Source of the DNA: Paenirhodobacter ferrireducens
GTDB lineage: Bacteria > Pseudomonadota > Alphaproteobacteria > Rhodobacterales > Rhodobacteraceae
Assembly (NCBI RefSeq): GCF_004022265.1
Contig: NZ_SAVB01000029.1
Span: 1 to 64,000 of the forward strand
Direction: 5' to 3'
Length of the DNA: 64,000 nucleotides
Shown here: positions 36,101 to 47,315 of the stretch, piece after piece
Numbering within the stretch: the stretch's first letter is position 1
How the letters are laid out: every line of letters starts with the position of its first letter
Translations under genes and position numbers: made by a program
The notes under the pieces: generated by a model
What the model was told of the DNA's origin: nothing
Seen by the model: the letters and a program-made list of their open reading frames with translations, nothing else
Databases searched by the model: none

Positions 36101-38580
36101 CCGATCACCGGCAGCGACGGCATCACGAGCCGCGAGATGCTGCGCTCGACCGGCCGGCCCGAGCCCTCGCGCAGCCGCACGGTGAAGCGCGCCTCGAGCG
36201 GGCGGGCGGCCTCGGTGCCCAGATCGGGCAGCGCCGCCTGAATCTCGCCCGCGCCCTCGGCGTCGGTCTCGCCCGCCTCGAGGCTGTCATAGCGCGGCTC
36301 GAAGGGGGTGTCATAGCGGCCGAAGCGGTAGCCGTCGAAGCCCGGCAGGCTGTCGGCCGCGGCAAGGCGCAGATCGCCCTCGAAGCCGAGCCCGCCGCCC
36401 GGTGCGCCGAAGAGATAGCGCGCGGCAATGCCGATCGCCGGCAGATCGCCGCCCGCGAGAATGCCCTCGGGCAGGGTCAGCGCAAAGTCGATGCGCTCGG
36501 GCAGGAAATCCTCGACGAGGAATTTCGTGGTGGCAAGCGGCGCGGCCTTCGGGTCGGCGAAGACATCGAGCCGCCAGGTGCCGCGCGGCGCCTGTGCGCC
36601 GATCGGCAGCGCCGCGGTGGCGCCGCCATCGCCCGCGTCCTGCGCGAGCGAGCGGGAATATTCGACCCCGTCGGGGCGCATCAGCACCGCGGTCAGCGGC
36701 ACGCCGGGCAGCGCCGCGGCAGTGGCGTCGCGCGCCAGCATCGTCGCCTGCACCGTCTCGCCCGTGCGATAGGCGCCACGGTCGGTGGCGAGGAACACGT
36801 CGATCGGCGGCGCGGGGGGCATGCCCTCGACACCGCGGTCGGACAGGTCGAACTCGGCATCGGTGAGCGAGAGGAACGCCATGTCCTCGCCCTGCGTCAC
36901 CGAGACAAGGGCGGGGGCGGCGTTGCCCGCACCCGCGGCCAGCGCCGGATCGAAATGTGCGACGCCCTCGGCATCGGTCGTGGCGCTGCCGATCACCGCA
37001 TTGGCGCGCGACACCAGCGTCACCGTGGCCCCGGCAACCGCCTTCGCATCGGACAGGCCGCGCACCGCCACCGTCAGCCCGTCGGTGCCCGAGAAGCTGG
37101 TGAGACCAAGGTCCGAGATCACGAACCATTGCGTTGCCGGCGGGTGCTCATAGGGATCGGCGCCGGGGATCGAGGCGCTCAGCACATAGACCCCGGGGCC
37201 AAGCGGGCCCGTCACCTCCTGCACCGGCAGGCGGGTGGTGACGTCGCGGTTCACCTCCATGCCGACATCGGCGGTGCCGGTCCAGACCGTCTGGGCCAGC
37301 GAGTCCTCGAGGTTGCCGGCGTCCCACTGGTCGAGCGAACGGGCGAAATAGTCGCGCTGCATCGACGCCACAAGGTTGCGGTCGGAGACCCGCAGTAGCT
37401 TCAGGTCGAGATGCTCGGTGTTCACCGTCTGCACCGGCAGGCCCGAATCCTCGCCCTTCGGCAGGATATAGGCGCGGCCCGGGAAGGTGACTGCCGGCCC
37501 GCGGTCGCGGACATAGGCGGTGATCGTCACGTCCTTGGACAGCGTTTCCTTCGTTGCCGAGGGCAGCCCCTTGCGGAAGGTGAGTGCATAGCGCTCGCCA
37601 TGCGCAAGGCCGGCGACGCAGAGCTGGTTCGCCTCGGCCTCGACCGACAGCCCGGCCTTCGGCAGCTGCACGAAACTGGCGTAATCGACGCCCGAACGCG
37701 CCAGATCATCCGAGAATACCGCGCAGATCCGCGGCGCGGCGCTGTCGGCCTCGACCTGATGCTCGGTGATGCGGAAGCCGTATTTCGCCACCGCGTCATC
37801 GAGCGCGGCGGCAATGTCCTGCCGCGGCGAGAAGCTGGCGGCAAGGCGCAGCGCCGCGACCATCTCGCGGGTGCGGCCATCGGCCTCGAGCGCCTGCGCG
37901 AGCGTGCTCAGCGCCTCGGCCTGCTGGGCGGCATTCGCGGCGCGCAGATAGCTGTTCACCGCGGCCGTGACCGCGGCACCGCTGTCCGCACCCTGCGGCC
38001 GGCGCAGCTGCAACAGGGCGTAATCGCTCCACAGATCCGAGGCGTCGGTGAGCACGATCAGCGCGCCCTCGATCGCGATTTCGCGGGTCACGTCGCCCTG
38101 CGCGCGGGCCGCCGACAGCGCCTGCGTCAGGTCCTCGGGCCGGGCGAAATTCGTCAGATGCGCGCGCGCCATGCCACGCGCCTGATCGAGCGCCGCATCA
38201 AGGCTGCCGTCCCACAGGAAGCCGAGATCGGCGGCGCGGGTCTTTGCCCGGGTTTCGGCCGCCGCCGGGCTGGCCACGACGACGCCCGAGAAGGCGCCCT
38301 GATAGGGGGTCATGCCGCTGATGCCGGCCTTCGGGAAGCAGGAATTGTTGCGGGCGTTGAAGGTGACCGCCTCGCAGTCAGCGCGCGCAAGGCAGGCCGC
38401 CTCGCAGCCCTCGAGCGTGGTGTCGAAGATCTGCGCCAGGTCGCTGCCGCTCAGGTCCATGCCCTCGGCGATGGACAGCCGCCGTTCCGGAATCAGCCCC
38501 CGTTCCTGGGCGCCGGCGGGGGGGGCGGCAAGGGTCAGGACGGCGGCAAGAACGGGAATCAGGAAAGACGGCACACGCAT
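33133..38580 (-). CDS. Bacterial alpha-2-macroglobulin with N-terminal PAN domain
   Basis: This 1815-residue periplasmic protease trap has a signal peptide (MRVPSFLIPVLAAVLTLAAP) without a lipobox cysteine, unlike lipoprotein homologues such as E. coli YfhM. A PAN/apple-like domain (about 35-90; cysteine-rich, TLEGCEAACLARADCEAVTF) comes first. MG domains follow, and then a thioester domain with YPYGCTEQ at Cys1369-Gln1372. The C-terminus forms the receptor-binding-like region. It traps proteases that breach the outer membrane while PbpC repairs the wall. AGGAG lies seven bases before the start. The hybrid kinase gene is divergent. Confidence 0.93.
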   Translation of the reverse strand: MRVPSFLIPVLAAVLTLAAPPAGAQERGLIPERRLSIAEGMDLSGSDLAQIFDTTLEGCEAACLARADCEAVTFNARNNSCFPKAGISGMTPYQGAFSGVVVASPAAAETRAKTRAADLGFLWDGSLDAALDQARGMARAHLTNFARPEDLTQALSAARAQGDVTREIAIEGALIVLTDASDLWSDYALLQLRRPQGADSGAAVTAAVNSYLRAANAAQQAEALSTLAQALEADGRTREMVAALRLAASFSPRQDIAAALDDAVAKYGFRITEHQVEADSAAPRICAVFSDDLARSGVDYASFVQLPKAGLSVEAEANQLCVAGLAHGERYALTFRKGLPSATKETLSKDVTITAYVRDRGPAVTFPGRAYILPKGEDSGLPVQTVNTEHLDLKLLRVSDRNLVASMQRDYFARSLDQWDAGNLEDSLAQTVWTGTADVGMEVNRDVTTRLPVQEVTGPLGPGVYVLSASIPGADPYEHPPATQWFVISDLGLTSFSGTDGLTVAVRGLSDAKAVAGATVTLVSRANAVIGSATTDAEGVAHFDPALAAGAGNAAPALVSVTQGEDMAFLSLTDAEFDLSDRGVEGMPPAPPIDVFLATDRGAYRTGETVQATMLARDATAAALPGVPLTAVLMRPDGVEYSRSLAQDAGDGGATAALPIGAQAPRGTWRLDVFADPKAAPLATTKFLVEDFLPERIDFALTLPEGILAGGDLPAIGIAARYLFGAPGGGLGFEGDLRLAAADSLPGFDGYRFGRYDTPFEPRYDSLEAGETDAEGAGEIQAALPDLGTEAARPLEARFTVRLREGSGRPVERSISRLVMPSLPVIGIRPGFDGAVAEGAEARFRLIALGPDAKPVALPLHWTLNRVETRYQWYAMDGQWNWEPITHRTRVAEGDASPGTTPAEIAAKTDWGEYELVVEAGHGDSYTSASMRFDAGWYAPADVMASPDRLELALDKPAYATGDTARLRLVAPAPGVALVSVLSNRLIALKSVPVKAGENRIELPVTDDWGAGAYVTASVIRPLAEDAPARAPMRAMGLSYAQVDPGPRALKASFDVPAASDPRAPLPVALKVEGAQPGETVHATIAAVDLGILNLTGFKAPDPQAHYFGQRRLGVGLRDVYGRLIDGRAGTEGVLRSGGDAGREMSLQAPPPTEELVAYFSGPLTVGEDGMIRTSFDMPAFNGTVRLSAIAWSKTGVGQASADVLVRDPVVVTASLPRFLAPGDHSRLLLEIVHATGPSGRMGLDVSAAGVTLGERPSGVDLGDLGKAEVEIPLTAPAAEGVQQIRIALTTPDGKLLEKVVTVPVERNDPQVAHESRFELAAGKTFTFDANVFAGMVPGTARATLAAGPIARFNTPALLAALDAYPYGCTEQITSKAMPLLYLSTVAEKMRLVTPADLGDRIDTAIRKVLTNQDASGAFGLWSPESGDGWLDAYVTDFLSRAKAAGHAVPDTAFRNALDNLRNQVNYAADFDSGSNGGGQVLAYALMVLAREGAAAVGDLRYYADVKGDDFATPLAAAQLGAALASYGDQGRADAMFARAGRMLSAKGAETGWRDDYGTGLRDTAAVLALAAQAGSNAVNLESTGKALASRLAAVPLSTQEAAWTLMAASALIDRPDAGGLTVDGAPVKGPLVEVIDAETAGRAVAIANPGDKAQTLTLTTFGVPEVPEPAGGKGWSISRSWYTLEGDPADPATVKQGTRLVAVLEIAPLGQQDARLMVDDPLPAGFEIDNPNLIRGGDIAALDWLDVAEDTRMTEFRQDRFLAAIDAHGDRPFRLAYIVRAVSPGRFHLPAASVADMYRPEMRAQSDAGEVVIE

Positions 38581-38649
38581 GAAAATACTCCTCGGCGATG
38601 GCGCGATCGTCTCATGCAGCAGCGGCGGGATCAACCGCTCCGGGGTCGG

Positions 38650-38665
38650 TTAAGGCTAAATTCAC
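38650..38665 (+). promoter_or_regulatory. CtrA-like box upstream of the hybrid kinase
   Basis: TTAA-N7-TTCAC differs from the CtrA consensus by one base. It lies about 53 bases before the kinase start, in the divergent gap with the alpha-2-macroglobulin gene. A single match of this quality could occur by chance. Confidence 0.3.
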
Positions 38666-38717
38666 GCGCCGCTGCGAGCCTGTTGCAGAACGCGAATCGG
38701 AACGGGACAGGCCGGGC

Positions 38718-40943
38718 ATGACGGCGAGCTTGGCGGACAGACTGGCACAGGAGCGACGGGCGCGGCTGGCAGCGGAACGCTTGCTGGAACAGAAGAAACG
38801 CGAGCTGTTCGCGGCGAACGAGACGCTCGCGCTGCATGCGCGCGCGCTGTCCGAGCAAATCGTGCAGCAGCGCCACGGGCTGCAGCGCGCCCTGACCGAG
38901 GCGGAATCGCTGAAGGGCGAGAACAGCCGGGTGCGCGGCGATCTGGAACGCGCCACCTCGGTCGCGCTGATCGCGCAGCGCCGGCTGTGGGATGCGATCG
39001 AGACGATCGAGGATGGCTTTGCCGTCTTCGACCGCGACCTCCGGCTGGTCGTGGCGAACCGGGCCTATCTGTCGTTCTTCCGTGGCGAGGTCGCGCTGGC
39101 CGCGGGGGTTGCCTACGAGGCTGTGGTGAAGATCGTGGCCACGCATCACATGATCGATCTGGAGGGGCGCGATCCGCTCGACTGGCATCACCAGATGGTG
39201 GCGCGGGTGCGCTGCGAGCGCATCACGCCGATGACCGTGCGCACCCATCGTGGTCATCACCTGAAGCTGATCGACCGTTGGGGCGAGGGCGGTGATCTGG
39301 TCTGCGTGGTGCAGGACATCACCCGCACCATCGCCCGCGAGGCCGAGCTTGAAACCGCGCGGCAGCGGGCCGAAACCGCGAGCCGGGCGAAATCGGCCTT
39401 TCTTGCCAACATGGGCCACGAGCTGCGCACCCCGATGAACGGCGTCGTCGGTATGGCCGAACTTCTGGTCGACAGCGAGCTGAGCGACGAACAGCGGCTT
39501 TATGCCGAAACCATCCGCTCCTCGGGCGAGGCGCTCCTGACAATCATCAACGATGTGCTCGACTTCTCGAAGATCGAGGCGGAGCGGCTGAAGCTTTTCC
39601 CCGAGGTCTTCGATCTCGAGCGCTGCATCCACGAGATCATGATGCTGCTGCAGCCCTCGGCGAAGGAAAAGGGGATCGAGCTCCTCGTCGATTACGACCT
39701 GTTCCTGCCGACGCGCTTCCGCGCCGATCCGGGCCGGGTGCGGCAGATCCTGACCAACCTGATCGGCAATGCGGTCAAGTTCACCGCGACCGGCCATGTG
39801 CTGATCCGCGTCGTGGGGCTCGAGCGGGCGGATGGCGAGTATGACCTGCATCTCACCGTCGAGGACACCGGCATCGGTATCGCGCCCGAGAACATCGAGC
39901 ACATCTTCGGCGAGTTCAATCAGGTGGACACCGCCACCAATCGCCGGTTCGAGGGCACCGGGCTCGGCCTTGCCATCACCCGCGAGCTGGTGCGGCTGAT
40001 GGGCGGCACGGTCTGGGTGGAAAGCGAGCTTGGCCGTGGCTCCTGCTTCGGCGTGCGCTTCACCGTGCCGCGCGCCGAACCCGGCCCCCCGGTCGAGGGG
40101 GCAGGGCCGACGCAGCCGATCACGCTGCGCGCGGCACTGGTGATCGACGACAGCCTGGTCAACCGGATGATCCTCGAACGGCAGCTGCAGACCTACGGGC
40201 TCGAGGTGACGCTGTGCCGCACCGGCGCCGAGGCATTGCGGGCCTTCGACGAGGGCATTGCTTTCGACATCGTGCTGACCGATCACCGCATGCCCGATAT
40301 CGACGGGATCGAGCTGATCCGGCGGCTGCGCGAGCGCGGCATCGACACGCCGATCCTGCTGCTGACCTCGGATGCCGAGGCGTTCCGTGCGGCGCAGGCC
40401 GATTGTCGCGGCATTGACTGGCTGGAAAAGCCGGTGCTGCGCGCGGAGCTGTTCCACATGCTGCAAAAGCTGTCGGGCCGGGCACCGCCCGAGCCGGCGG
40501 CGGCCGTCGTCACGATCGGTGCGGAGGACGCGGGGGCGCGGCCGATGCGCGTGCTGTCTGTCGAGGACAACCGCACCAATCAGCTCGTCTTCGGCAAGAT
40601 GGTGAAGAATCTCGACATCGAGCTGCGCTTTGCCACGAACGGGCGCGAGGCGGTCGAGGTCTGGCGCCGCTTCCAGCCCGACCTGATCTTCATGGACATC
40701 TCGATGCCCGAGATGGACGGGCGCGAGGCGACGCGGCTGATCCGTGCCGAGGAGCCGGAGGGGCGACACGTACCGATCTGCGCCCTCACCGCCCATGCGA
40801 TGGAGGGCGACAGCGCGTCTATGTTCGCGGCGGGGCTCGACGCCTATCTGACGAAACCGCTGAAGAAAAGCGCGATCCTCGAGCAGATGCAGGCACATCA
40901 GCCGCCGGACACCCGGCCGTTCCAGCCCCCCGCGGCAGGGTAA
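38718..40943 (+). CDS. Hybrid sensor histidine kinase with two receiver domains
   Basis: This 741-residue, apparently soluble protein has no transmembrane helix. An N-terminal coiled coil (about 1-85) is followed by a PAS domain (about 95-210; IEDGFAVFDRDLRLVVANRA). The HisKA domain carries phosphorylatable His234 (NMGHELRTPMNGVVGMAELL). A HATPase domain (about 340-460; NLIGNAVKFT, DTGIGIAPENI, GTGLGLAITREL) comes next. Two receivers follow, with Asp522 (LTDHRMPDIDG) and Asp660 (FMDISMPEMDG); the second has the conserved Lys in YLTKPLKK. The signal and output are unknown. Its stop abuts the convergent recQ stop. Confidence 0.93.
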   Translation: MTASLADRLAQERRARLAAERLLEQKKRELFAANETLALHARALSEQIVQQRHGLQRALTEAESLKGENSRVRGDLERATSVALIAQRRLWDAIETIEDGFAVFDRDLRLVVANRAYLSFFRGEVALAAGVAYEAVVKIVATHHMIDLEGRDPLDWHHQMVARVRCERITPMTVRTHRGHHLKLIDRWGEGGDLVCVVQDITRTIAREAELETARQRAETASRAKSAFLANMGHELRTPMNGVVGMAELLVDSELSDEQRLYAETIRSSGEALLTIINDVLDFSKIEAERLKLFPEVFDLERCIHEIMMLLQPSAKEKGIELLVDYDLFLPTRFRADPGRVRQILTNLIGNAVKFTATGHVLIRVVGLERADGEYDLHLTVEDTGIGIAPENIEHIFGEFNQVDTATNRRFEGTGLGLAITRELVRLMGGTVWVESELGRGSCFGVRFTVPRAEPGPPVEGAGPTQPITLRAALVIDDSLVNRMILERQLQTYGLEVTLCRTGAEALRAFDEGIAFDIVLTDHRMPDIDGIELIRRLRERGIDTPILLLTSDAEAFRAAQADCRGIDWLEKPVLRAELFHMLQKLSGRAPPEPAAAVVTIGAEDAGARPMRVLSVEDNRTNQLVFGKMVKNLDIELRFATNGREAVEVWRRFQPDLIFMDISMPEMDGREATRLIRAEEPEGRHVPICALTAHAMEGDSASMFAAGLDAYLTKPLKKSAILEQMQAHQPPDTRPFQPPAAG

Positions 40944-43007
<2,064 letters not shown>

Positions 43008-43008
43008 C

Positions 43009-43302
43009 TCAGTAGCTGTAGAAGAAGCCCGCATTGTTGAGCAGCGCGCGTTGCAGGATGATCAGCGCGATGAAGGCCACGAGCGGCGCCAGATCGAGCC
43101 CCGGGGTCATCGGCAGGAACCGCCGGATCCGGCCATAGACCGGCTCGAGCAGGTTGTTCAGCCCGTACCAGAGCTGGGCCACCAGCGGCTGACGCAGGTT
43201 CAGCACCTGGAAGTTGATCAGCCAGCTCATGATGATATGGGCGATCATCACGAACCAGATGACGTTCAGGATCAGGTTGAGTGCCTGAAACAGCGTGACC
43301 AT
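43009..43302 (-). CDS. YggT-family membrane protein
   Basis: This 97-residue protein has two hydrophobic segments (ALNLILNVIWFVMIAHIIMS; APLVAFIALIILQRALLNNA) and the conserved LLEPVYGRIRRFLPMTPGLD typical of the YggT family. The role is poorly defined; in other bacteria it is linked to osmotic stress or to envelope and division complexes. GGAGG lies six bases before the ATG. It is followed closely by recQ. Confidence 0.88.
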   Translation of the reverse strand: MVTLFQALNLILNVIWFVMIAHIIMSWLINFQVLNLRQPLVAQLWYGLNNLLEPVYGRIRRFLPMTPGLDLAPLVAFIALIILQRALLNNAGFFYSY

Positions 43303-43438
43303 GCGAAACCTCCGGGTGGTGCCGGCTCAGAGGTAAGGCAGCACGGGGCCGCTTGCAACCGCAAGGGCGCATCTGCCGCCACGTAGCCGTTGACCGTTGC
43401 GCCGCGCTGCGGCACCGATCGGGAAAGGGGAGACGCAG

Positions 43439-43966
43439 ATGTATCCAGTCATTCGCATGGGCAAGGCCCTGCTGGTCGGGCGGGGCGCGCCGCTTGGCAT
43501 TCTCGATCCGGTGGTCAGCACGCATATCGCCTGGCCCTGGGACATCGACCCGTGGAAGGACCTGAACAACGGCCGGATCCTGACCCTGTTCGACCTTGGC
43601 CGGATCCAGCTTGCCAGCCGCTCGGGGCTGAACCGGACGCTGCTGGCGAACCGCTGGGGCATCGTCGTCGCGGGCAACACCACCCGCTATCGCAAGCGCA
43701 TCACCATGCTGCAGCGCTTCGAGATGCGGACCCGCTGCATCGGCTGGGACCAGCGCTTCGTCTATATGGAGCAGGGGATGTATCGCGACGGCGAGTGCTG
43801 CAACCACATCCTGATCCGCGCCGCCGTCACCTCGAAGGCCGGGATCGTACCGCCCGACACGGTGGTCGCGGCGATGGGACAGGCGGCGCCAAGCCCCGAG
43901 CTGCCGGCCTGGGTGCAGCACTGGATCGCCGCCGATCACGAACGCCCCTGGCCCCCCGCGCTCTGA
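43439..43966 (+). CDS. Thioesterase-like hotdog-fold protein (THEM6-like)
   Basis: This 175-residue protein has hotdog thioesterase character: WDIDPWKDLNNGRILTLFDL (an Asn-x-Gly helix region), RTLLANRWGIVVAGNTTRYR, and MLQRFEMRTRCIGWDQRFVY, the typical acyl-CoA thioesterase strand pattern. The ATG at 43439 has AAGGGGAGA just upstream, so the 14-codon upstream extension is rejected. The substrate is unknown; cytosolic acyl-CoA hydrolysis is the likeliest role. Confidence 0.75.
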   Translation: MYPVIRMGKALLVGRGAPLGILDPVVSTHIAWPWDIDPWKDLNNGRILTLFDLGRIQLASRSGLNRTLLANRWGIVVAGNTTRYRKRITMLQRFEMRTRCIGWDQRFVYMEQGMYRDGECCNHILIRAAVTSKAGIVPPDTVVAAMGQAAPSPELPAWVQHWIAADHERPWPPAL

Positions 43967-44059
43967 GCCCGCCTGGCGCGGCGGCTTGCGCCGCGGCGCG
44001 ATTTGCGGCTTGATCGCGCCACGGGCGACGCGGGTGCCCGTGGCACACGGGGGACGGGT

Positions 44060-45424
44060 ATGATCACCACGCGCAAGCGGATCTGGGGCTGGTGGTTCTT
44101 CGACTGGGCCAGCCAGCCCTACAATACCCTGTTGCTGACCTTCGTCTTTGGCCCCTATTTCGCCGAGGTCGCCCGCGCGCATTTCATGGCGGGCGGGCTC
44201 GGCCATGATGCGGCGGCGGCGGCGGCGCAGGCCTATTGGGGCTGGGGGCAGACCGCCTCGGGCGTGATTATCGCGCTTCTTGCGCCAATCCTCGGCGCGA
44301 TCGCCGATGGCACCGGCCGGCGCATGGTCTGGATCTGGCTGTTTTCGGGCTTCTATGTGATCGGCTCGTGGATGCTATGGTATCTGGCGCCCGATCAGCC
44401 CGACCTGATGATGGCGATGCTCTGGTTCGGGATCGGCCTGATCGGAATGGAATTCGCCACGATCTTCACCAATTCGCTGATGCCCGACCTCACCGGGGAC
44501 GAGGACATGGGCAAGGTCTCGGGGTCGGGCTTTGCCTTCGGCTATGTCGGCGGGATCATCTCGCTCATCATCATGCTTCTGCTTTTCGGCGAGAGCGGCC
44601 AGACCGGCAAGACTCTGATCGGCCTCAACCCGCCCTTCGGCCTGAACCCCGCCCTGCGCGAGGGCACCCGCGCAGTGGGGCCGCTGACCGCGATCTGGTA
44701 CGTGATCTTCATGATCCCGTTCTTCGCCTGGGTGCGCGAGGCAAGGGGCCCGGCGCGCCGCTTCAACCTGACCGGCGCGATGGCCGATCTGTGGGCTCTG
44801 ATCCGGTCGCTGCGCACCCGCGAAAGCCTGGCCGCGCATCTGCTCAGCTCGATGTTCTATCGCGACGCGCTGAATGCGCTTTACGGGTTCGGCGGGGTCT
44901 ATGCCTCGGGGGTGCTGGGCTGGACGGTGACCAAGATCGGCGTCTTCGGCATCGTCGGCGCGATCTCGGGCGCGCTGTTCTCGTGGTTGGGTGGCAAGAT
45001 GGACAGTGCGCGCGGACCGAAACCGGTGATCGAGCTGGCGATGGTGGTGCTGATCGCGGTCTGCCTGGTCATCGCGGGAATGTCGCGGGATGCCTTTTAC
45101 GGCCTGGCCTTCCCCCCCGGATCGGCACTGCCTGACTATATCTTTTATGTCTGCGGCCTCCTGATCGGTGCGGCGGGGGGCACGCTGCAGGCCTCCAGCC
45201 GGACGATGATGGTCTATCACACCACGCAGGAGCGCGCGACCGAGGCCTTCGGTCTCTATGCGCTTTCGGGCAAGGCAACCGCCTTCATCGCGCCGTTCAC
45301 GATTGCCATAGCCACGACGATTACCGGTTCACAACGGATCGGCATTTCCATACCTTTGATTAGCCTCTTCCTGATCGGCATGGTCCTGTTGAGATGGGTG
45401 AAACCCTACGGAGAACGCAAGTGA
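44060..45424 (+). CDS. MFS transporter, UMF1/Atg22-like
   Basis: This 454-residue protein has about 12 hydrophobic helices. The N-terminus RIWGWWFFDWASQPYNTLLL and VFGPYFAEVARAHF is the signature of the UMF1 (Atg22-related) branch of the major facilitator superfamily. GAIADGTGRRMVWIW is the loop 2-3 motif and ASSRTMMVYHTTQERATEAF lies in the second half. Members are often annotated as amino-acid or nucleoside permeases; the substrate here is unknown. Its stop overlaps the mepA GTG start (GTGA), so the two are coupled. Confidence 0.88.
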   Translation: MITTRKRIWGWWFFDWASQPYNTLLLTFVFGPYFAEVARAHFMAGGLGHDAAAAAAQAYWGWGQTASGVIIALLAPILGAIADGTGRRMVWIWLFSGFYVIGSWMLWYLAPDQPDLMMAMLWFGIGLIGMEFATIFTNSLMPDLTGDEDMGKVSGSGFAFGYVGGIISLIIMLLLFGESGQTGKTLIGLNPPFGLNPALREGTRAVGPLTAIWYVIFMIPFFAWVREARGPARRFNLTGAMADLWALIRSLRTRESLAAHLLSSMFYRDALNALYGFGGVYASGVLGWTVTKIGVFGIVGAISGALFSWLGGKMDSARGPKPVIELAMVVLIAVCLVIAGMSRDAFYGLAFPPGSALPDYIFYVCGLLIGAAGGTLQASSRTMMVYHTTQERATEAFGLYALSGKATAFIAPFTIAIATTITGSQRIGISIPLISLFLIGMVLLRWVKPYGERK

Positions 45425-46335
45425 TTTGCCGCGCCGCCGCTCGTGTTGCCGCCCTCGTCGCCACCGTGATCGCCGGTGCGGCCGCGCCCGTCTCGGCCGA
45501 GCCGCTGGCGCGACAACTCTTCGGCGCGAAGACGGCGCCGACGGCGGGCGCCCCGGCGCCGATCGGGTTCTATTCGCGCGGCTGTGCGGCAGGGCTGGTC
45601 GCGCTGCCCGAAACCGGGCCGACCTGGCAGGCGATGCGGCTCAGCCGCAACCGCTATTACGGCCAGCCCGAGATGATCTCCTATCTTCAGGACCTGTCGC
45701 GCTATGCCGCCACGCTGCCGGGCTGGAAGGGGCTCTACATCGGCGACATCAGCCAGCCCCGCGGCGGCCCGATGACCGGCGGCCATGCCAGCCACCAGAT
45801 CGGCCTTGATGCCGATATCTGGATGCTGCCCGCGAGCCGGCTGACCCTGAGCCGCGCCGACCGCGAGAAGATCTCCTCGATCTCTGTGCGCACCGAGGAC
45901 CAGACCCGGGTGAACGGGAACTGGACGCCGGCGCATATGGCGCTGCTGCGCGCTGCCGCTTCTGACTCGCGGGTCGACCGGGTGTTCGTCGCCGCTGCCG
46001 CGAAGATCGCGATGTGCAATGCCGCACCGCGGAATGACCGCGCCTGGCTGCAGAAGATCCGCCCGATCTATGGCCATAACGAGCATTTCCACGTGCGGCT
46101 GAAATGCCCGCCCGGCTCGCCCCTGTGCCAGGTGCAAAGCCCCACGGTCGACGAGCTGTCGAAAGGCGGTGACGGTTGTGACGAGACGCTGAACTGGTGG
46201 GTGACCACCTATCTCGACGAGCTGCGCCACCCGCCGAAGCGTCCCGCAAACCCGGGGCCTGCGCCGAAGACGGCGAAGACCTATGTCCTGTCGGATCTGC
46301 CTGCCGAATGCCGCACCGTCCTCGCCTCGCGCTGA
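45421..46335 (+). CDS. mepA: Penicillin-insensitive murein endopeptidase MepA
   Basis: This 304-residue periplasmic LAS-type metallopeptidase cleaves D-Ala-mDAP cross-links. The start is taken as the GTG at 45421 (GGAG seven bases upstream), giving a signal peptide ([20 protein letters not shown], ending near VSA). MepA motifs are [20 protein letters not shown], with zinc ligands His and Asp, and [16 protein letters not shown], with His-x-His. The cysteine-rich C-terminus ([22 protein letters not shown]) is typical. It follows the MFS gene and overlaps the next gene. Confidence 0.93.
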   Translation: MICRAAARVAALVATVIAGAAAPVSAEPLARQLFGAKTAPTAGAPAPIGFYSRGCAAGLVALPETGPTWQAMRLSRNRYYGQPEMISYLQDLSRYAATLPGWKGLYIGDISQPRGGPMTGGHASHQIGLDADIWMLPASRLTLSRADREKISSISVRTEDQTRVNGNWTPAHMALLRAAASDSRVDRVFVAAAAKIAMCNAAPRNDRAWLQKIRPIYGHNEHFHVRLKCPPGSPLCQVQSPTVDELSKGGDGCDETLNWWVTTYLDELRHPPKRPANPGPAPKTAKTYVLSDLPAECRTVLASR

Positions 46336-47222
46336 CCGGCGCCCTCGTCGGGCTGGTGCTGGGCCTTGGTGGTGGGGCGGGCAGCGCCGCCGGAACGCAG
46401 GCGCCACGCGCGGAATATCTGCAAAGCTGGGTCTGGACGGTGGCGAACCCCGCCTTCGGCGGCTTTTCCGGCATTGAACTCGGCCCCGACGGGCGGGATT
46501 TCGTCACCCAGTCGGACCGGGCCACGATCTGGCGCGGGCGGATCAACCGCGATGCCACCGGCCGCATCCTCGGCGTCTCGACCAGCGGCCCGGTGCTGCT
46601 GCACGACAGCGCGGGCAAGCCGCTCGACACGGTGACGGGCGATTCCGAGGGGCTGGCCGAGGCCCCCGACGGCAGCGTCTACATCTCCTTCGAGGGGGTG
46701 GCACGTGTCGCCCATTATCCCACCGACGACGGCCCGGCAGAGCGCCTGCCGCGCCCCGAGGCGTTCAAGCATTTCCAGCGCAACTCCTCGCTTGAATCGC
46801 TGGCGATCGACGCCGAGGGCACGCTCTACACCCTGCCCGAACGCTCGGGCAGTCTCGAGCTGCCCTTCCCGGTCTGGCGCTATCGCAACGGCGCCTGGGA
46901 CCAGCCCTTCTCGATTCCGCGCGACGGCAGCTGGTTGCCGACCGATGCCGATTTCGGCCCCGACGGGCGGTTCTACCTGCTCGAGCGCGACTTCTGGGGC
47001 TTTCTGGGCTTCCTCACCCGGGTGCGGGTCTTCGACATCAAGGGCGACACGATCACCGGCGGCGAGGTGCTGGTGCAGACCCCGGCCGGCACGCATGACA
47101 ACCTTGAAGGCCTTGCGGTCTGGCGCGACGCGCAGGGGGCGATTCGGCTGACGATGATCTCGGACGACAATTTCCGTTTCTTCCAGCGCACCGAAGTCGT
47201 CGAATATCGTCTGCGCCCCTGA
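46308..47222 (+). CDS. Phytase-like/esterase-like secreted protein
   Basis: A 304-residue product from the ATG at 46308-46310 begins [20 protein letters not shown] and has an apparent signal peptide ending near AGSAAG. The body resembles the esterase-like activity of phytase family (Phytase-like domain), with [39 protein letters not shown] and [20 protein letters not shown], a beta-propeller pattern. The start lies 28 bases inside mepA, so the pair is translationally linked. The periplasmic substrate is unknown. No strong ribosome-binding site is seen before the ATG. Confidence 0.78.
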   Translation: MPHRPRLALTGALVGLVLGLGGGAGSAAGTQAPRAEYLQSWVWTVANPAFGGFSGIELGPDGRDFVTQSDRATIWRGRINRDATGRILGVSTSGPVLLHDSAGKPLDTVTGDSEGLAEAPDGSVYISFEGVARVAHYPTDDGPAERLPRPEAFKHFQRNSSLESLAIDAEGTLYTLPERSGSLELPFPVWRYRNGAWDQPFSIPRDGSWLPTDADFGPDGRFYLLERDFWGFLGFLTRVRVFDIKGDTITGGEVLVQTPAGTHDNLEGLAVWRDAQGAIRLTMISDDNFRFFQRTEVVEYRLRP

Positions 47223-47237
47223 TCGCGCTTGACCGAT

Positions 47238-47263
47238 GGGGCGCGCGGGCGTATCCGCGCCCC
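47238..47263 (+). terminator. Hairpin after the phytase-like gene
   Basis: A 7-bp stem GGGGCGC/GCGCCCC lies 15 bases after the stop codon, followed only by TTG. It is a weak terminator candidate in the 93-bp gap before the queuosine-precursor transporter gene. Confidence 0.4.
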
Positions 47264-47315
47264 TTGTCCGGCACGGCCGGGCCATGTCTCCGCGACCATG
47301 TAAAAACGGTGAACC

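Noticed and set aside
34639-37398. 919-codon open frame on the plus strand
   Set aside because: It is a shadow of the alpha-2-macroglobulin gene, which has a signal peptide, thioester and ribosome-binding site.
47223-47315. preQ1 riboswitch before the queuosine-precursor transporter
   Set aside because: The 93-bp leader lacks the preQ1-I pseudoknot pattern. Only a weak hairpin is visible.
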